From Paractinoplanes polyasparticus (GTDB taxonomy: Bacteria > Actinomycetota > Actinomycetes > Mycobacteriales > Micromonosporaceae), in NCBI RefSeq assembly GCF_019710575.1, contig NZ_JAHWFK010000001.1, positions 496,001 through 560,000 of the forward strand: 64,000 nt of DNA. Reading direction: 5' to 3'. The notes under the pieces were generated by a model. It made no database searches, was not told the DNA's origin, and saw only the letters and a program-made list of their open reading frames with translations. A program made the translations under genes and the position numbers. Every line of letters begins with the position of its first letter. Positions within the stretch are counted from its first letter, which is position 1. Below, piece after piece: positions 7,661-15,329 of the stretch.

Positions 7661-9541
7661 TCAGACCGGGCGATAGCCGGCCGGTCGGGTCGAGAAGGTG
7701 CCGCGACCCCGCGTACGGCTGCGCAGATCGGTCGCGTACCCGAAGAGCTCAGCCAGCGGCACCACAGCCGACACCGACTCGCCGTCGGAGGCGGTGACCC
7801 GGCCGCGACGAGCCGCGAGGTCGCCGAGCACACCGCCCAGGTTCTCGGCCGGGGCGTGGACCGTCACGTCCGCGACCGGCTCCAGCAGCGCCAGCTCGCA
7901 CGCCTCGAGGGCCGCCCGCAGACCGAACCGGCCCGCCGCGCGGAACGCCATCTCCGACGAGTCCTTCACGTGCGTGGCGCCGTCGGTCAGCGTGACCCGC
8001 AGACCGGCCACCGGGTGCCCGGCGAGCGGCCCGTGGGCCAGCGCCTCCCGGCAGCCCGCCTCGACCGCACGCACGAACTCGGCCGGCACCCGCCCGCCGG
8101 TCACCGTGGACGCGAAGGCGAACCCGGTGCCCTCGGCCGGCGCGACGTCGAGCACGACGTGCGCGTACTGACCGGATCCGCCGTCCTGCTTGACGTGCCG
8201 GTGAGCCAGACCGCGGACGCCACGGACCACGGTTTCCCGGTACGCCACCCGGGGCCGCCCGGCCGTGACGTTCACCCCGGACTCGCGCAGCCTGGTCACC
8301 GCCACCTCCACTTGCAGTTCCCCCATTCCGCTGAGCAGCGTCTGCCCCGATTCGCTGTCGGTTCGCACCGACAGCGACGGGTTCTCCTCGACCAGCGCGG
8401 CCAGCGCACCGGGCATCCGGTGCGCGTCGGCCCGCGTACGCCCCTCGAGCGCGACCGAGACGAGCGGCTCGGCAGTCACCGGCGCCTCCAGCACCACGGG
8501 GCGCTCCCGGGTCGACAGCGTCGTGCCCGGCCGGGCCGCCTTGAGCCCGGCCAGCGCCACGATGTCGCCCGCCGTGGCCCGCTCGACGTCGGTGTGCCGG
8601 TCGGCCTGCACCCGCAGGATGCGCCCGACCCGCTCGGCCCGGCCCTCGACCGCGTCCCACACCGTGCCGCCCTTGACGAGCGTGCCGGCGTAGACGCGGA
8701 CGAAGGTCAGGCGCCCCTGCCGTCCGTTCTGCACCTTGAACACGAGCGCGGCCGGTGGCGCCTCGTCGTCGACACCGGGCGCCGGCAGATAGTCGACCAC
8801 CGCGTCGAGCAGCGGCTCGACGCCGATGCCGCGATAAGCCGAGCCGCACAGCACGACGACCGCCCTGTTCTGCGTCGTCAGATCGCGCATGGTCGTCCTC
8901 AGGGTCTCGTCCGACATCGCGCCCAACTCCTCCAGAGCGGCCGGGTGCAGTTCGGCGACGGCCTCCTCCAGCCGTTGCCGCGCCGCCGGATCGCCGCCCG
9001 GCGTGACCACCAGCTCGCCGTCCCGCCAGGTGAGGGTGCGCCGTCCGACCAGGTCGACGACACCGCCCTCGATCGGCGCCTGGGCGACCAGCGGCGTGAC
9101 GCCGAGCCGCTCCCGCAGCGACCGCACGGCCGCGTCGAGGTCGGCCCCCGGCCGGTCGAGCTTGTTCACGAAGACGATTCGCGGCACGCCGTACCGGTCG
9201 GCCTGCCGCCACACGGCTTCGCTCTGCGGCTCGACCCCGGCGACCCCGTCGAGCACGACGACGGCGCCGTCGAGCACCCGCAGCGAGCGCTCGACCTCAT
9301 CGGTGAAGTCGACGTGCCCCGGGGTGTCGATCAGGTTGAGCCGCCGGCCGTTCCAGTCGCAGCTGACCGCGGCCGCGAAGATGGTGATCCCCCGTTCCCG
9401 TTCCTGAGGGTCGAAGTCGGTGACCGTCGTCCCGTCCCGCACCTCGCCCCGTTTCCAGGTGGCGCCGGTCAGGAACAGGATGCGTTCGGTCAGGGTGGTC
9501 TTGCCCGCGTCGACGTGCGCGAGGATGCCGAGATTTCGCAT
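7661..9541 (-). CDS. Elongation factor G-like translational GTPase (EF-G paralogue / ribosome-protection type)
   Basis: Translational GTPase of 626 aa, shorter than housekeeping EF-G (about 700) and close to Tet(M)-type protection proteins (about 640). G1 is AHVDAGKT at residues 8-15, G3 DTPGHVDF, G4 NKLD. Domain II and the EF-G domain IV/V pattern follow (QYAHVVLDV; ending SRTRGRGTFSTRPAGY). The N-terminus is more EF-G-like (SLRVLDGAVVVLDGVAGVEPQSE) than Tet(M)-like. No str-operon genes are adjacent, so this is a specialised paralogue. A 25-codon leader peptide and a hairpin precede it, which suggests induction by ribosome stalling. Antibiotic tolerance is inferred. Confidence 0.88.
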   Translation of the reverse strand: MRNLGILAHVDAGKTTLTERILFLTGATWKRGEVRDGTTVTDFDPQERERGITIFAAAVSCDWNGRRLNLIDTPGHVDFTDEVERSLRVLDGAVVVLDGVAGVEPQSEAVWRQADRYGVPRIVFVNKLDRPGADLDAAVRSLRERLGVTPLVAQAPIEGGVVDLVGRRTLTWRDGELVVTPGGDPAARQRLEEAVAELHPAALEELGAMSDETLRTTMRDLTTQNRAVVVLCGSAYRGIGVEPLLDAVVDYLPAPGVDDEAPPAALVFKVQNGRQGRLTFVRVYAGTLVKGGTVWDAVEGRAERVGRILRVQADRHTDVERATAGDIVALAGLKAARPGTTLSTRERPVVLEAPVTAEPLVSVALEGRTRADAHRMPGALAALVEENPSLSVRTDSESGQTLLSGMGELQVEVAVTRLRESGVNVTAGRPRVAYRETVVRGVRGLAHRHVKQDGGSGQYAHVVLDVAPAEGTGFAFASTVTGGRVPAEFVRAVEAGCREALAHGPLAGHPVAGLRVTLTDGATHVKDSSEMAFRAAGRFGLRAALEACELALLEPVADVTVHAPAENLGGVLGDLAARRGRVTASDGESVSAVVPLAELFGYATDLRSRTRGRGTFSTRPAGYRPV

Positions 9542-9607
9542 GGTTGAACGGCTTTCGGGAGTTCCGGCGGTGGACAGCGCCCACCCGCCGCGTCCAGGCG
9601 GACGCGG

Positions 9608-9685
9608 TCAGGAACGACCAGCCTCGGTGGCGCAGCCGAGGCTGGGCACACCGGACACGAGGAGAGGAGCTGTGCGGTACTGCAC
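9608..9685 (-). CDS. Putative 25-aa leader peptide upstream of EF-G-like gene
   Basis: GTG start at 9685 with a strong GGGGAGG site 5 nt upstream; 25 codons then TGA at 9608-9610. It begins VQYRTAPLLVSG and ends CATEAGRS. The stop is 66 nt before the ATG of the EF-G-like gene. The peptide lies inside the leader of a translation-factor gene and its last third overlaps a 9-bp hairpin. This is the layout expected of an attenuator or stalling peptide. Translation is not proven. Confidence 0.5.
   Translation of the reverse strand: MQYRTAPLLVSGVPSLGCATEAGRS
9619..9644 (-). promoter_or_regulatory. Attenuator-like hairpin in leader of EF-G-like gene
   Basis: A perfect 9-bp inverted repeat CAGCCTCGG (9619-9627 with 9636-9644), 8-nt loop, spans the 3' part of the leader-peptide frame. 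It could alternatively end the upstream ABC-transporter transcript, whose last gene stops at 9758. Confidence 0.5.
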
Positions 9686-9757
9686 GGCGTCCTCCCCTCG
9701 CTCAACGATCAACTTCGGAAACCGTACGGACCTCCCTCCGCCCCTGTCGACCGGTTT

Positions 9758-11056
9758 TCACGCCCGCACGGCGGCGGTGGCCGGGCCGTGGAGTGTGCGG
9801 CGGGCCGTTTGCACCAGGGCCGAAGCCGTCAGCACGACAGCGATCGCGGCGACGATGCCGAACGCGGCCGGGGAGGCGTCGGGCCAGACGCGGCCGGCGC
9901 GGGCCGAGCCGAAGGGCAGGACGGTGAACAGCGAGGCCACCAGGCCGCCCAGGACCCCGGTCACCGTGATCAGGACACCCTCCAGAGCGACCATGCCGGT
10001 CACCTGGCCGCGGGTGGCGCCGGCCAGGCGCTGCTGGGCGAACTCCCGGCGGCGGTGGGTGGTCGCGGCGATCAGGGTGTTCACCAGCATGATGGCCACG
10101 AAGACGGTGACCATGCCGACCACCACGTAGTTGAGCGTCTGGATGTCCTGGGCGTAGGCGGGCTGGATCTGGCCGGCGGCCGCGCGGTCCTCGATCCCCT
10201 GCATGTAGACGGTGCCGGTGGCGATGCCGGTGAACAGCAGCACGGGCATCACGGCCGAGGACAGGCGCGGGCCGCTGAGCGCCAGTTCGCCGGGGGCGCC
10301 GAAGAGGCGTACGACCGGACCCAGCACGGCCGTGACCAGCCGCAGCAACTCGGGCGCGAGCAGCGCCAGGCCGATCGCCGCCCAGATGCCGGCCTGACCG
10401 GCGGTCTGCATCGCGTCGATGCCCTTGCCGTCCATCAGCGTCGCGGTCAGCAGGGCACAGTTGGCGCCGATCAGCAGGAACAGCCCGGCGCCGATGCGCC
10501 GCAGCAGCGGCCGTTGCCTCCGGCGGTCCCGAGCAGCCGTACGCCGGGCCGTGGCGACCGCCGCCACCAGCGAACCGGTCAGCGTGACCCCGAAGCCGGC
10601 GCCCAGCGCGACCGGGCCGAACACCGGGTCGATGGTGGACGCCACCTGGCCGGTGTTCTGCAACAGATCGACCAGCACGCGACCCAGCGCCCACCCGACC
10701 GGCACGGCCACCGCGGACGCCAGCAGGGCGACCGCCACGGCCTCCCCCACGATCATCCGGCGTAGCTGCGGGCCGGTCGCCCCCACCGACCGCAGCAGCG
10801 CGAACTGCTGGTCGCGCTGCCGTACCGCCAGCGTCAAGGTGGAGGTCACCGCGAACGCCACGATGACCAGGCACCAGCCACCGCCCACGCTCGCCGTGGT
10901 CACCAGCGACTCGTTGCTCGCGGCGTCGGCGCCGGAAGCGGTGTCCAGCAACGACGCGAACGCCATGATGAGCGCCGCGCCCAGGAAGGCGGACAGGAAC
11001 GTGGCGACGAAGCCGCCGGGACGGTGGCGCAGATTGCGCAGCGCGACGGCGATCAT
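9758..11056 (-). CDS. ABC transporter permease, FtsX/MacB type
   Basis: Integral membrane protein of 432 aa with about eight hydrophobic segments in two FtsX-like halves. In the first, LVIVAFAVTSTLTLAVRQRDQQFALLRSVGAT carries the family signature around an Arg-rich loop. In the second, THRRREFAQQRLAGATRGQV repeats the same pattern. The ATG at 11056 overlaps the ATPase stop (ATGA), so the two genes are coupled. Proteins of this kind often export or detoxify peptides or lipids; the substrate is unknown. The gene ends 73 bp before the EF-G leader peptide. Confidence 0.88.
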   Translation of the reverse strand: MIAVALRNLRHRPGGFVATFLSAFLGAALIMAFASLLDTASGADAASNESLVTTASVGGGWCLVIVAFAVTSTLTLAVRQRDQQFALLRSVGATGPQLRRMIVGEAVAVALLASAVAVPVGWALGRVLVDLLQNTGQVASTIDPVFGPVALGAGFGVTLTGSLVAAVATARRTAARDRRRQRPLLRRIGAGLFLLIGANCALLTATLMDGKGIDAMQTAGQAGIWAAIGLALLAPELLRLVTAVLGPVVRLFGAPGELALSGPRLSSAVMPVLLFTGIATGTVYMQGIEDRAAAGQIQPAYAQDIQTLNYVVVGMVTVFVAIMLVNTLIAATTHRRREFAQQRLAGATRGQVTGMVALEGVLITVTGVLGGLVASLFTVLPFGSARAGRVWPDASPAAFGIVAAIAVVLTASALVQTARRTLHGPATAAVRA

Positions 11057-11787
11057 GCCGGCACCCCCACGCGGTCGCCGAGGTGGGCCAGGCGCTCGGC
11101 CACGGCGTCGGGGGTCGGCGCGCGCAACGAACCGGCCAGCCGGCCGTCGGCCAGGAACAGCACGGAGTCCGCGTACGCGGCGGCGACCGGGTCGTGCGTG
11201 ACCATGATGACCGTACGGCCGTGCTGGTGCACCACCGACCGCAGCAGGGTCAGCACTTCGCGGGCGCTGCGCAGGTCGAGCGCGCCGGTGGGCTCGTCGG
11301 CGAAGACGACGGCGGGCTGGGCCAGCAGCGCGCGGGCCACGGCGACGCGCTGCCGCTGGCCGCCCGAGAGCCGCTCCGGCAGCTCGTCCCGGCGGTCGCC
11401 CAGGCCCAGGCGGTCGAGAATTTCGCGTACGCGGTGACGGTCGGCCCGGCGACCGGCGAGCCGCAACGGCAGCACGACGTTCTGCTCCACGGTCAACGAC
11501 GGCAGCAGGTTGTAGTCCTGGAACACGAAGCCGACCCGGGTGCGCCGGAACTTCGTCATCGCGGTGTCCTTGGTGGCCGTCAACTCGGCGCCGTCGATGA
11601 ACACGCGGCCGCCGGTGGGCCGGTCGAGGCCGGCCGCGCACTGCAACAGCGTGCTCTTGCCGGACCCGGAGGGACCCATCACGGCCGTGAAGCTCCCGGC
11701 CGGGAAAGAGGCGGTCACCCCATCGAGGGCGGTGACGCCACCGTCGTACGTCTTGTAGAGGGCTTCGAGGCTCACAACGTCTGTCAT
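11053..11787 (-). CDS. ABC transporter ATP-binding protein, LolD/MacB type
   Basis: Cytosolic ATPase subunit of 244 aa. Walker A GPSGSGKST, Q-loop FQDYNLLPSL, signature LSGGQRQRVAVARAL, Walker B VVFADEPTGALD and the switch His in VTHD are all present. I start at the ATG at 11787 (MTDVVSLEALYK), where the nucleotide-binding fold begins. It forms an operon with the downstream permease and is divergent from the GntR-TetR regulator, with 84 bp of shared regulatory sequence containing GTAGTGC-type repeats. Confidence 0.93.
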   Translation of the reverse strand: MTDVVSLEALYKTYDGGVTALDGVTASFPAGSFTAVMGPSGSGKSTLLQCAAGLDRPTGGRVFIDGAELTATKDTAMTKFRRTRVGFVFQDYNLLPSLTVEQNVVLPLRLAGRRADRHRVREILDRLGLGDRRDELPERLSGGQRQRVAVARALLAQPAVVFADEPTGALDLRSAREVLTLLRSVVHQHGRTVIMVTHDPVAAAYADSVLFLADGRLAGSLRAPTPDAVAERLAHLGDRVGVPA

Positions 11788-11804
11788 GAGTACACCGTAC
11801 GAAC

Positions 11805-11876
11805 GCACTACCCTGGAAATCGGTAGTGCCAGCACCCCGTTTCACGTAGTGCGGAGGGGTAATGTGCACTAGTGCA
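11805..11876. promoter_or_regulatory. Candidate operator sites (GCACTA/TAGTGC repeats)
   Basis: The divergent region holds an 8-bp inverted repeat GCACTACC (11805-11812 with 11822-11829, 9-nt spacer), a single TAGTGCG near 11847, and a perfect 12-bp palindrome TGCACTAGTGCA (11865-11876) that covers the regulator's GTG start. The shared GTAGTGC core suggests binding sites for the adjacent GntR-type domain. Confidence 0.55.
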
Positions 11877-12774
11877 GGTTCCTGTCTACCGCCGGATCGC
11901 CGCCGAGCTCGCCGACCGCATAGCCGCGGGCGAACCACCCCCGGGCGAGCGCATCATGTCGACCCGCCAGATCATGGCCGAGTACGACGTGGCGATGGCG
12001 ACGGCGACCAAGGTGATCAACCAGTTGCGCGCCGAGGGCCTGGTGCGGCCGAAACCGGGCGTCGGCACCATCGTGGCCGGCGCCACCCGGCCGACCGGCA
12101 CCGCCCCCGATCGCGATCTCGTGGTCCGCACCGCCATCATGATCGCCGACGCCGAAGGCTTGTCCGGCCTCACGATGCGGCGCCTGGCCGGCGAGCTCGA
12201 CATCCCCACGATGTCGGTCTACCGCCACGTCACCGACAAAGAGGAACTGGTGCTGCTCATGATGGACAAGGTCATGGCGGCCAACCCACCCCCGCCCCGC
12301 CTCGACCCGTCCCGCGACGACTGGCGAGTGTGCGTCGAGGCCCTGGCCCGCCTGCAGTGGTCGATGTACCGCCGCCACACCTGGCTGGCCCAGGCCATCT
12401 CGTTCACCCGCCCGTTGCTGGCGCCCAACGCCATGGCCCACACCGAATGGACGATGCGAGCGCTGGAGGGCCGCGGCCTCGACCCCAACACCCAGTTCCG
12501 GGCCGCGGTGACCATCGCGAACTACGTGCGGGGAACCGCCGTCAACCTTGAGGAGGAAGAGCAGGCAGTTCAGGAGACCGGCATGACCGACACCGAATGG
12601 ATGAACGCCCAGCAGCAACGCTTCACCGAGGTGCTGGCCACCGGCAAACTCCCCCTGATGGCGCGGTTCATGGCCTCCGACAACCGCGAGCTGACCCTCG
12701 ACCTGCTCCTCGAATACGGCCTGCAACGCCTGCTCGACGGCCTCGAGACCCAGCTGTCAGGGCGCGCGAAGTAG
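11872..12774 (+). CDS. GntR-TetR chimeric transcriptional regulator
   Basis: Regulator of 300 aa with two DNA-binding domains. Residues 1-70 are a GntR winged helix (VYRRIAAELADRIAAGE; TATKVINQLRAEGLV; PGVGT). Residues about 80-130 are a full TetR helix-turn-helix (GLSGLTMRRLAGELDIPTMS with VYRHVTDKEEL), and the rest is a TetR-type C-terminal ligand domain. The GTG at 11872 is 12 nt after GGAGGGG. It is divergent from the ABC operon, the usual arrangement for a repressor of its own exporter. The double-HTH arrangement occurs in actinobacteria, but its operator logic is not known to me. Confidence 0.9.
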   Translation: MQVPVYRRIAAELADRIAAGEPPPGERIMSTRQIMAEYDVAMATATKVINQLRAEGLVRPKPGVGTIVAGATRPTGTAPDRDLVVRTAIMIADAEGLSGLTMRRLAGELDIPTMSVYRHVTDKEELVLLMMDKVMAANPPPPRLDPSRDDWRVCVEALARLQWSMYRRHTWLAQAISFTRPLLAPNAMAHTEWTMRALEGRGLDPNTQFRAAVTIANYVRGTAVNLEEEEQAVQETGMTDTEWMNAQQQRFTEVLATGKLPLMARFMASDNRELTLDLLLEYGLQRLLDGLETQLSGRAK

Positions 12775-12872
12775 CCCCGGTCAGGGCGGTGGCAACGGCC
12801 GTGGTCGCCCGCGCAAGGGAAGTCACCGTGCGGGCGGGGCGCGACCGGGGGCCCGGGGCCGAAGCTGTTTGC

Positions 12873-13506
12873 ATGACAGCCGCACAACAGTTCCGCCTCA
12901 CCGAGGTCAGCCCCGCGTACTGGCGGGTGACGTTCGGCAACCCCCCGGGTCAACCTGATGGACCCGGACACCGTCGAGCAACTGGCCGCCCTGATCGACC
13001 ACATCGGCGGCCGCACGCGCGGCGCGGGCAGCGAATTCGTCCTGGCCACCGACATCCGCTTCGCGTCCGACCAGGCCGTGCTGGGCCAGTTCGAGGTCGG
13101 CGTCGGCGCCGTCCCCGGCGGCGGCGCGATGGCCCGCCTGGGCCGCCTGGTCGGCCGCGGCCGCGCGCTCGAGATCCTGCTGGGCGGCGACGATCTGGTG
13201 GCGGCCGTGGCCGCCGACTACGGCTACGTGAACCGTGTCGTGCCCGACGCCGAGCTGGCCGGGTTCACCGACCGTTTCGCCCGCCGCATGGCCGCCTTCG
13301 ACCGGGTGGCCGTGGCCGGCATCAAGTCCCTGGTCGACGTGGCCACCCTCCCCGCCGACGAGGAGCTGGCCGCGGGCCTGAAGGCCTACTTCTCCACCGC
13401 CGGCCGCCCCGAGCACCGCCCGTTCGTGCAGTCCCTCTTCGAGCAGGGCCTGCAACAACCGGACGGAGTCGAGACCCACCTGGGAGCAGCGATAGCCAAT
13501 CGGTGA
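12873..13506 (+). pseudogene. Enoyl-CoA hydratase/isomerase (crotonase) pseudogene
   Basis: The 5' part (ATG 12873, MTAAQQFRLTEVSPAYWRVT) and the rest (LMDPDTVEQLAALIDHI onward) belong to one crotonase-family protein but are in different frames. One extra base in the CCCCCCGGG run near 12944-12952 causes the shift. In addition, LIDHI runs straight into GGRTRGAGSEFVLATDIRFA, whereas relatives have about 70 residues in between, including the first oxyanion-hole strand. The C-terminal part to NR at 13504 is intact. A frameshift plus an internal deletion means no active enzyme. Confidence 0.8.
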
Positions 13507-13621
13507 GGGGTGAAGCCTGTCCTGTCGGAAACGGACGGGGTCGTTCGTTGCGGTGTACCGCCCGACCTCGCATCGCATCGATCTGTTTCAATAGTTGCCC
13601 AGCGCGGAGGCGGGGGCGGTC

Positions 13622-14455
13622 ATGGATCTGGTGTTGCCGGGCGGGCGGGTTCTGAGCTGGGCCGAGTTCGGCGATCCGGCGGGGTTGCCGGTGGTGTTCC
13701 TGCACGGCACGCCCGGCTCGCGACTGAGCCGACCGGATGAGCAGGCGCTCAGCGGCATCCGGCTGATCACGATGGACCGGCCGGGTTACGGCCGGTCCGA
13801 CCCGGTGCAACGGTCCACCCTGCTCGGCGTGGCCGACGATGTCGGGGCGCTGACGAGGGCGCTCGGGATCGAGCGCTTCGGGGTGACCGGGTTCTCCGGC
13901 GGGGCGCCGTACGCGCTGGCCTGTGGGGTCCGGCTGGCGGACCGGCTCACCGGGGTGGCGGCGGTCGCCCTGACCGGGCCGTACCGGGAGCTGGGAACCG
14001 TCCGCGGCCGGCAGCTCTGGCAGAGCTGGAAGATGCGCTTCGTTCCCGGGGCGGGCCGCCGCTTCGTCACGCACGCGGCCCAGTGGTACGCCGTGGATCC
14101 CCTTGCCCAGCACCGGCGGGCGCTCGCCGCGGGCGACGACCCGTGGTTACGGCCGGCCGAGGACGCCCAGCGGGAGGGCGCTCGCCAGAACTCGGCCGGT
14201 CTGATCAGCGACTGGCTCGCCACCGACGTCCACCCGTGGGGGTTCGCACTACGCGACGTGCCCGGTCGCGTGCTGATCTGGGCCGGTCGCCGCGATCCGG
14301 GGCGGGCCGTCCCGGATGCGGCCCTGGTCGGCGCCCGTCTGCCCGACGCCGAGGTGCGCATCAGCGAGGAGGCCGGCCACACGCCCTCCCCGGCGGACTG
14401 GTGGGAGACGCTGACCTGGTCAGGCGGTGTGCACCGGCACCAGATCGGCCAGTAG
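13622..14455 (+). CDS. Alpha/beta-fold hydrolase
   Basis: Cytosolic hydrolase of 277 aa. The oxyanion motif is HGTPGSRLS, the strand DRPGYGRSD follows, the nucleophile elbow is GFSGGAPYA, and the distal His lies in EEAGHTPSP. The ATG at 13622 follows a GGAGGCGGGGG ribosome site. Its last 36 bp overlap the end of the convergent second hydrolase. The substrate is not predictable from sequence. Confidence 0.85.
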   Translation: MDLVLPGGRVLSWAEFGDPAGLPVVFLHGTPGSRLSRPDEQALSGIRLITMDRPGYGRSDPVQRSTLLGVADDVGALTRALGIERFGVTGFSGGAPYALACGVRLADRLTGVAAVALTGPYRELGTVRGRQLWQSWKMRFVPGAGRRFVTHAAQWYAVDPLAQHRRALAAGDDPWLRPAEDAQREGARQNSAGLISDWLATDVHPWGFALRDVPGRVLIWAGRRDPGRAVPDAALVGARLPDAEVRISEEAGHTPSPADWWETLTWSGGVHRHQIGQ

Positions 14456-15280
14456 CTCCGGCAGGCCCGGCGAGAGGTAGACGTGGCCCATGCCCGGCAC
14501 GAGCTCGAAACGCGCGCCCGGGATCGCGGCGGCCAGCGCCTCGCCGTGGGCCGGCGAATAGATCGGGTCCTGGTCGCCGTGGACGACGAGGGTCGGCGCG
14601 GTGATCGTCGACAGCGGGACCTGCAGGTCGGGGGTCATCCGCTGGGCGACCCGGCCGTGGTTGGCCGCGGCGGACGGGTCGGCCGCCCGCGCCCAGCAGC
14701 GTTCCAGCATGGCCCGGGTGGCCGGCTCGTCGAACGGGCGGACGTCGCCGTTCATCAGGCGGAAGAGCACCACATCGGATTCGACGCCGGGCGGGCCGGC
14801 CTCGTGCCGCAGGAAATGCGGAGCCGGCGGCGGCAGCGGGGACGAGGCGGGGTCGATGCCCACCGGGCTGGTCGAGAGCAGGGTCAGCGAGCGCACGCGA
14901 GCCGGTTCGTGCAAGCCGAGCCACTGCGCGATCATGCCGCCCATGGATCCCCCGACGATGTGGGCGGATTCCACGCCGTACGCGTCGAGGACGGCCACGG
15001 CGTCGCCGGCCAGTTCCGTCAGGCCGTAGGGGTCCTGGTCGTAGTCGACCGTGCTGGAGCGCCCGGTGTCGCGGTGGTCGTACCTGATCACCTGCGCGCC
15101 GCGGTCGACGAGCCGGGCGACCAGCGCGTCGGGCATGGTGTAGCCCTGAGCCGAGGCGCCCGCGATCAGCAGCACCGCGGGACAGGCGAGGTCCCCGATC
15201 CGCTCGGTCCACAGCCGCAGCGGCCCGGCGGTCACAAACGTCGCGACATGCGGCTGTCCGGTGTCCAGGGATCCCGTCAC
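14420..15280 (-). CDS. Alpha/beta-fold hydrolase
   Basis: Hydrolase of 286 aa. It has a nucleophile elbow GGSMGGMIAQ, strand YDHRDTGRSS, acid residue in HGDQDPIYSP and His in PGMGHVYLSP. The GTG at 15280 is preferred because a -10 element (TATCCT) ends 6 nt before it and no ribosome site is visible; an upstream in-frame codon at 15310 would add 10 atypical residues. It resembles the anthracycline-esterase-like / proline-iminopeptidase-like hydrolases common in actinobacteria, without firm substrate. Confidence 0.85.
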   Translation of the reverse strand: MTGSLDTGQPHVATFVTAGPLRLWTERIGDLACPAVLLIAGASAQGYTMPDALVARLVDRGAQVIRYDHRDTGRSSTVDYDQDPYGLTELAGDAVAVLDAYGVESAHIVGGSMGGMIAQWLGLHEPARVRSLTLLSTSPVGIDPASSPLPPPAPHFLRHEAGPPGVESDVVLFRLMNGDVRPFDEPATRAMLERCWARAADPSAAANHGRVAQRMTPDLQVPLSTITAPTLVVHGDQDPIYSPAHGEALAAAIPGARFELVPGMGHVYLSPGLPELLADLVPVHTA

Positions 15281-15286
15281 GCGCAG

Positions 15287-15292
15287 AGGATA
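15287..15292 (-). promoter_or_regulatory. -10 element TATCCT, leaderless start
   Basis: On the minus strand TATCCT ends 6 nt before the GTG at 15280, consistent with a leaderless transcript of the hydrolase gene. Confidence 0.5.
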
Positions 15293-15329
15293 GCCCGGCC
15301 GCGGCCTCACCGCGGCCGGGTTTACCCGG

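Noticed and set aside
7661..9541. Calling the EF-G-like gene a tetracycline-resistance gene
   Set aside because: The N-terminal GTPase region is closer to EF-G than to Tet(M)/OtrA; length alone is not enough. Resistance remains an inference to test.
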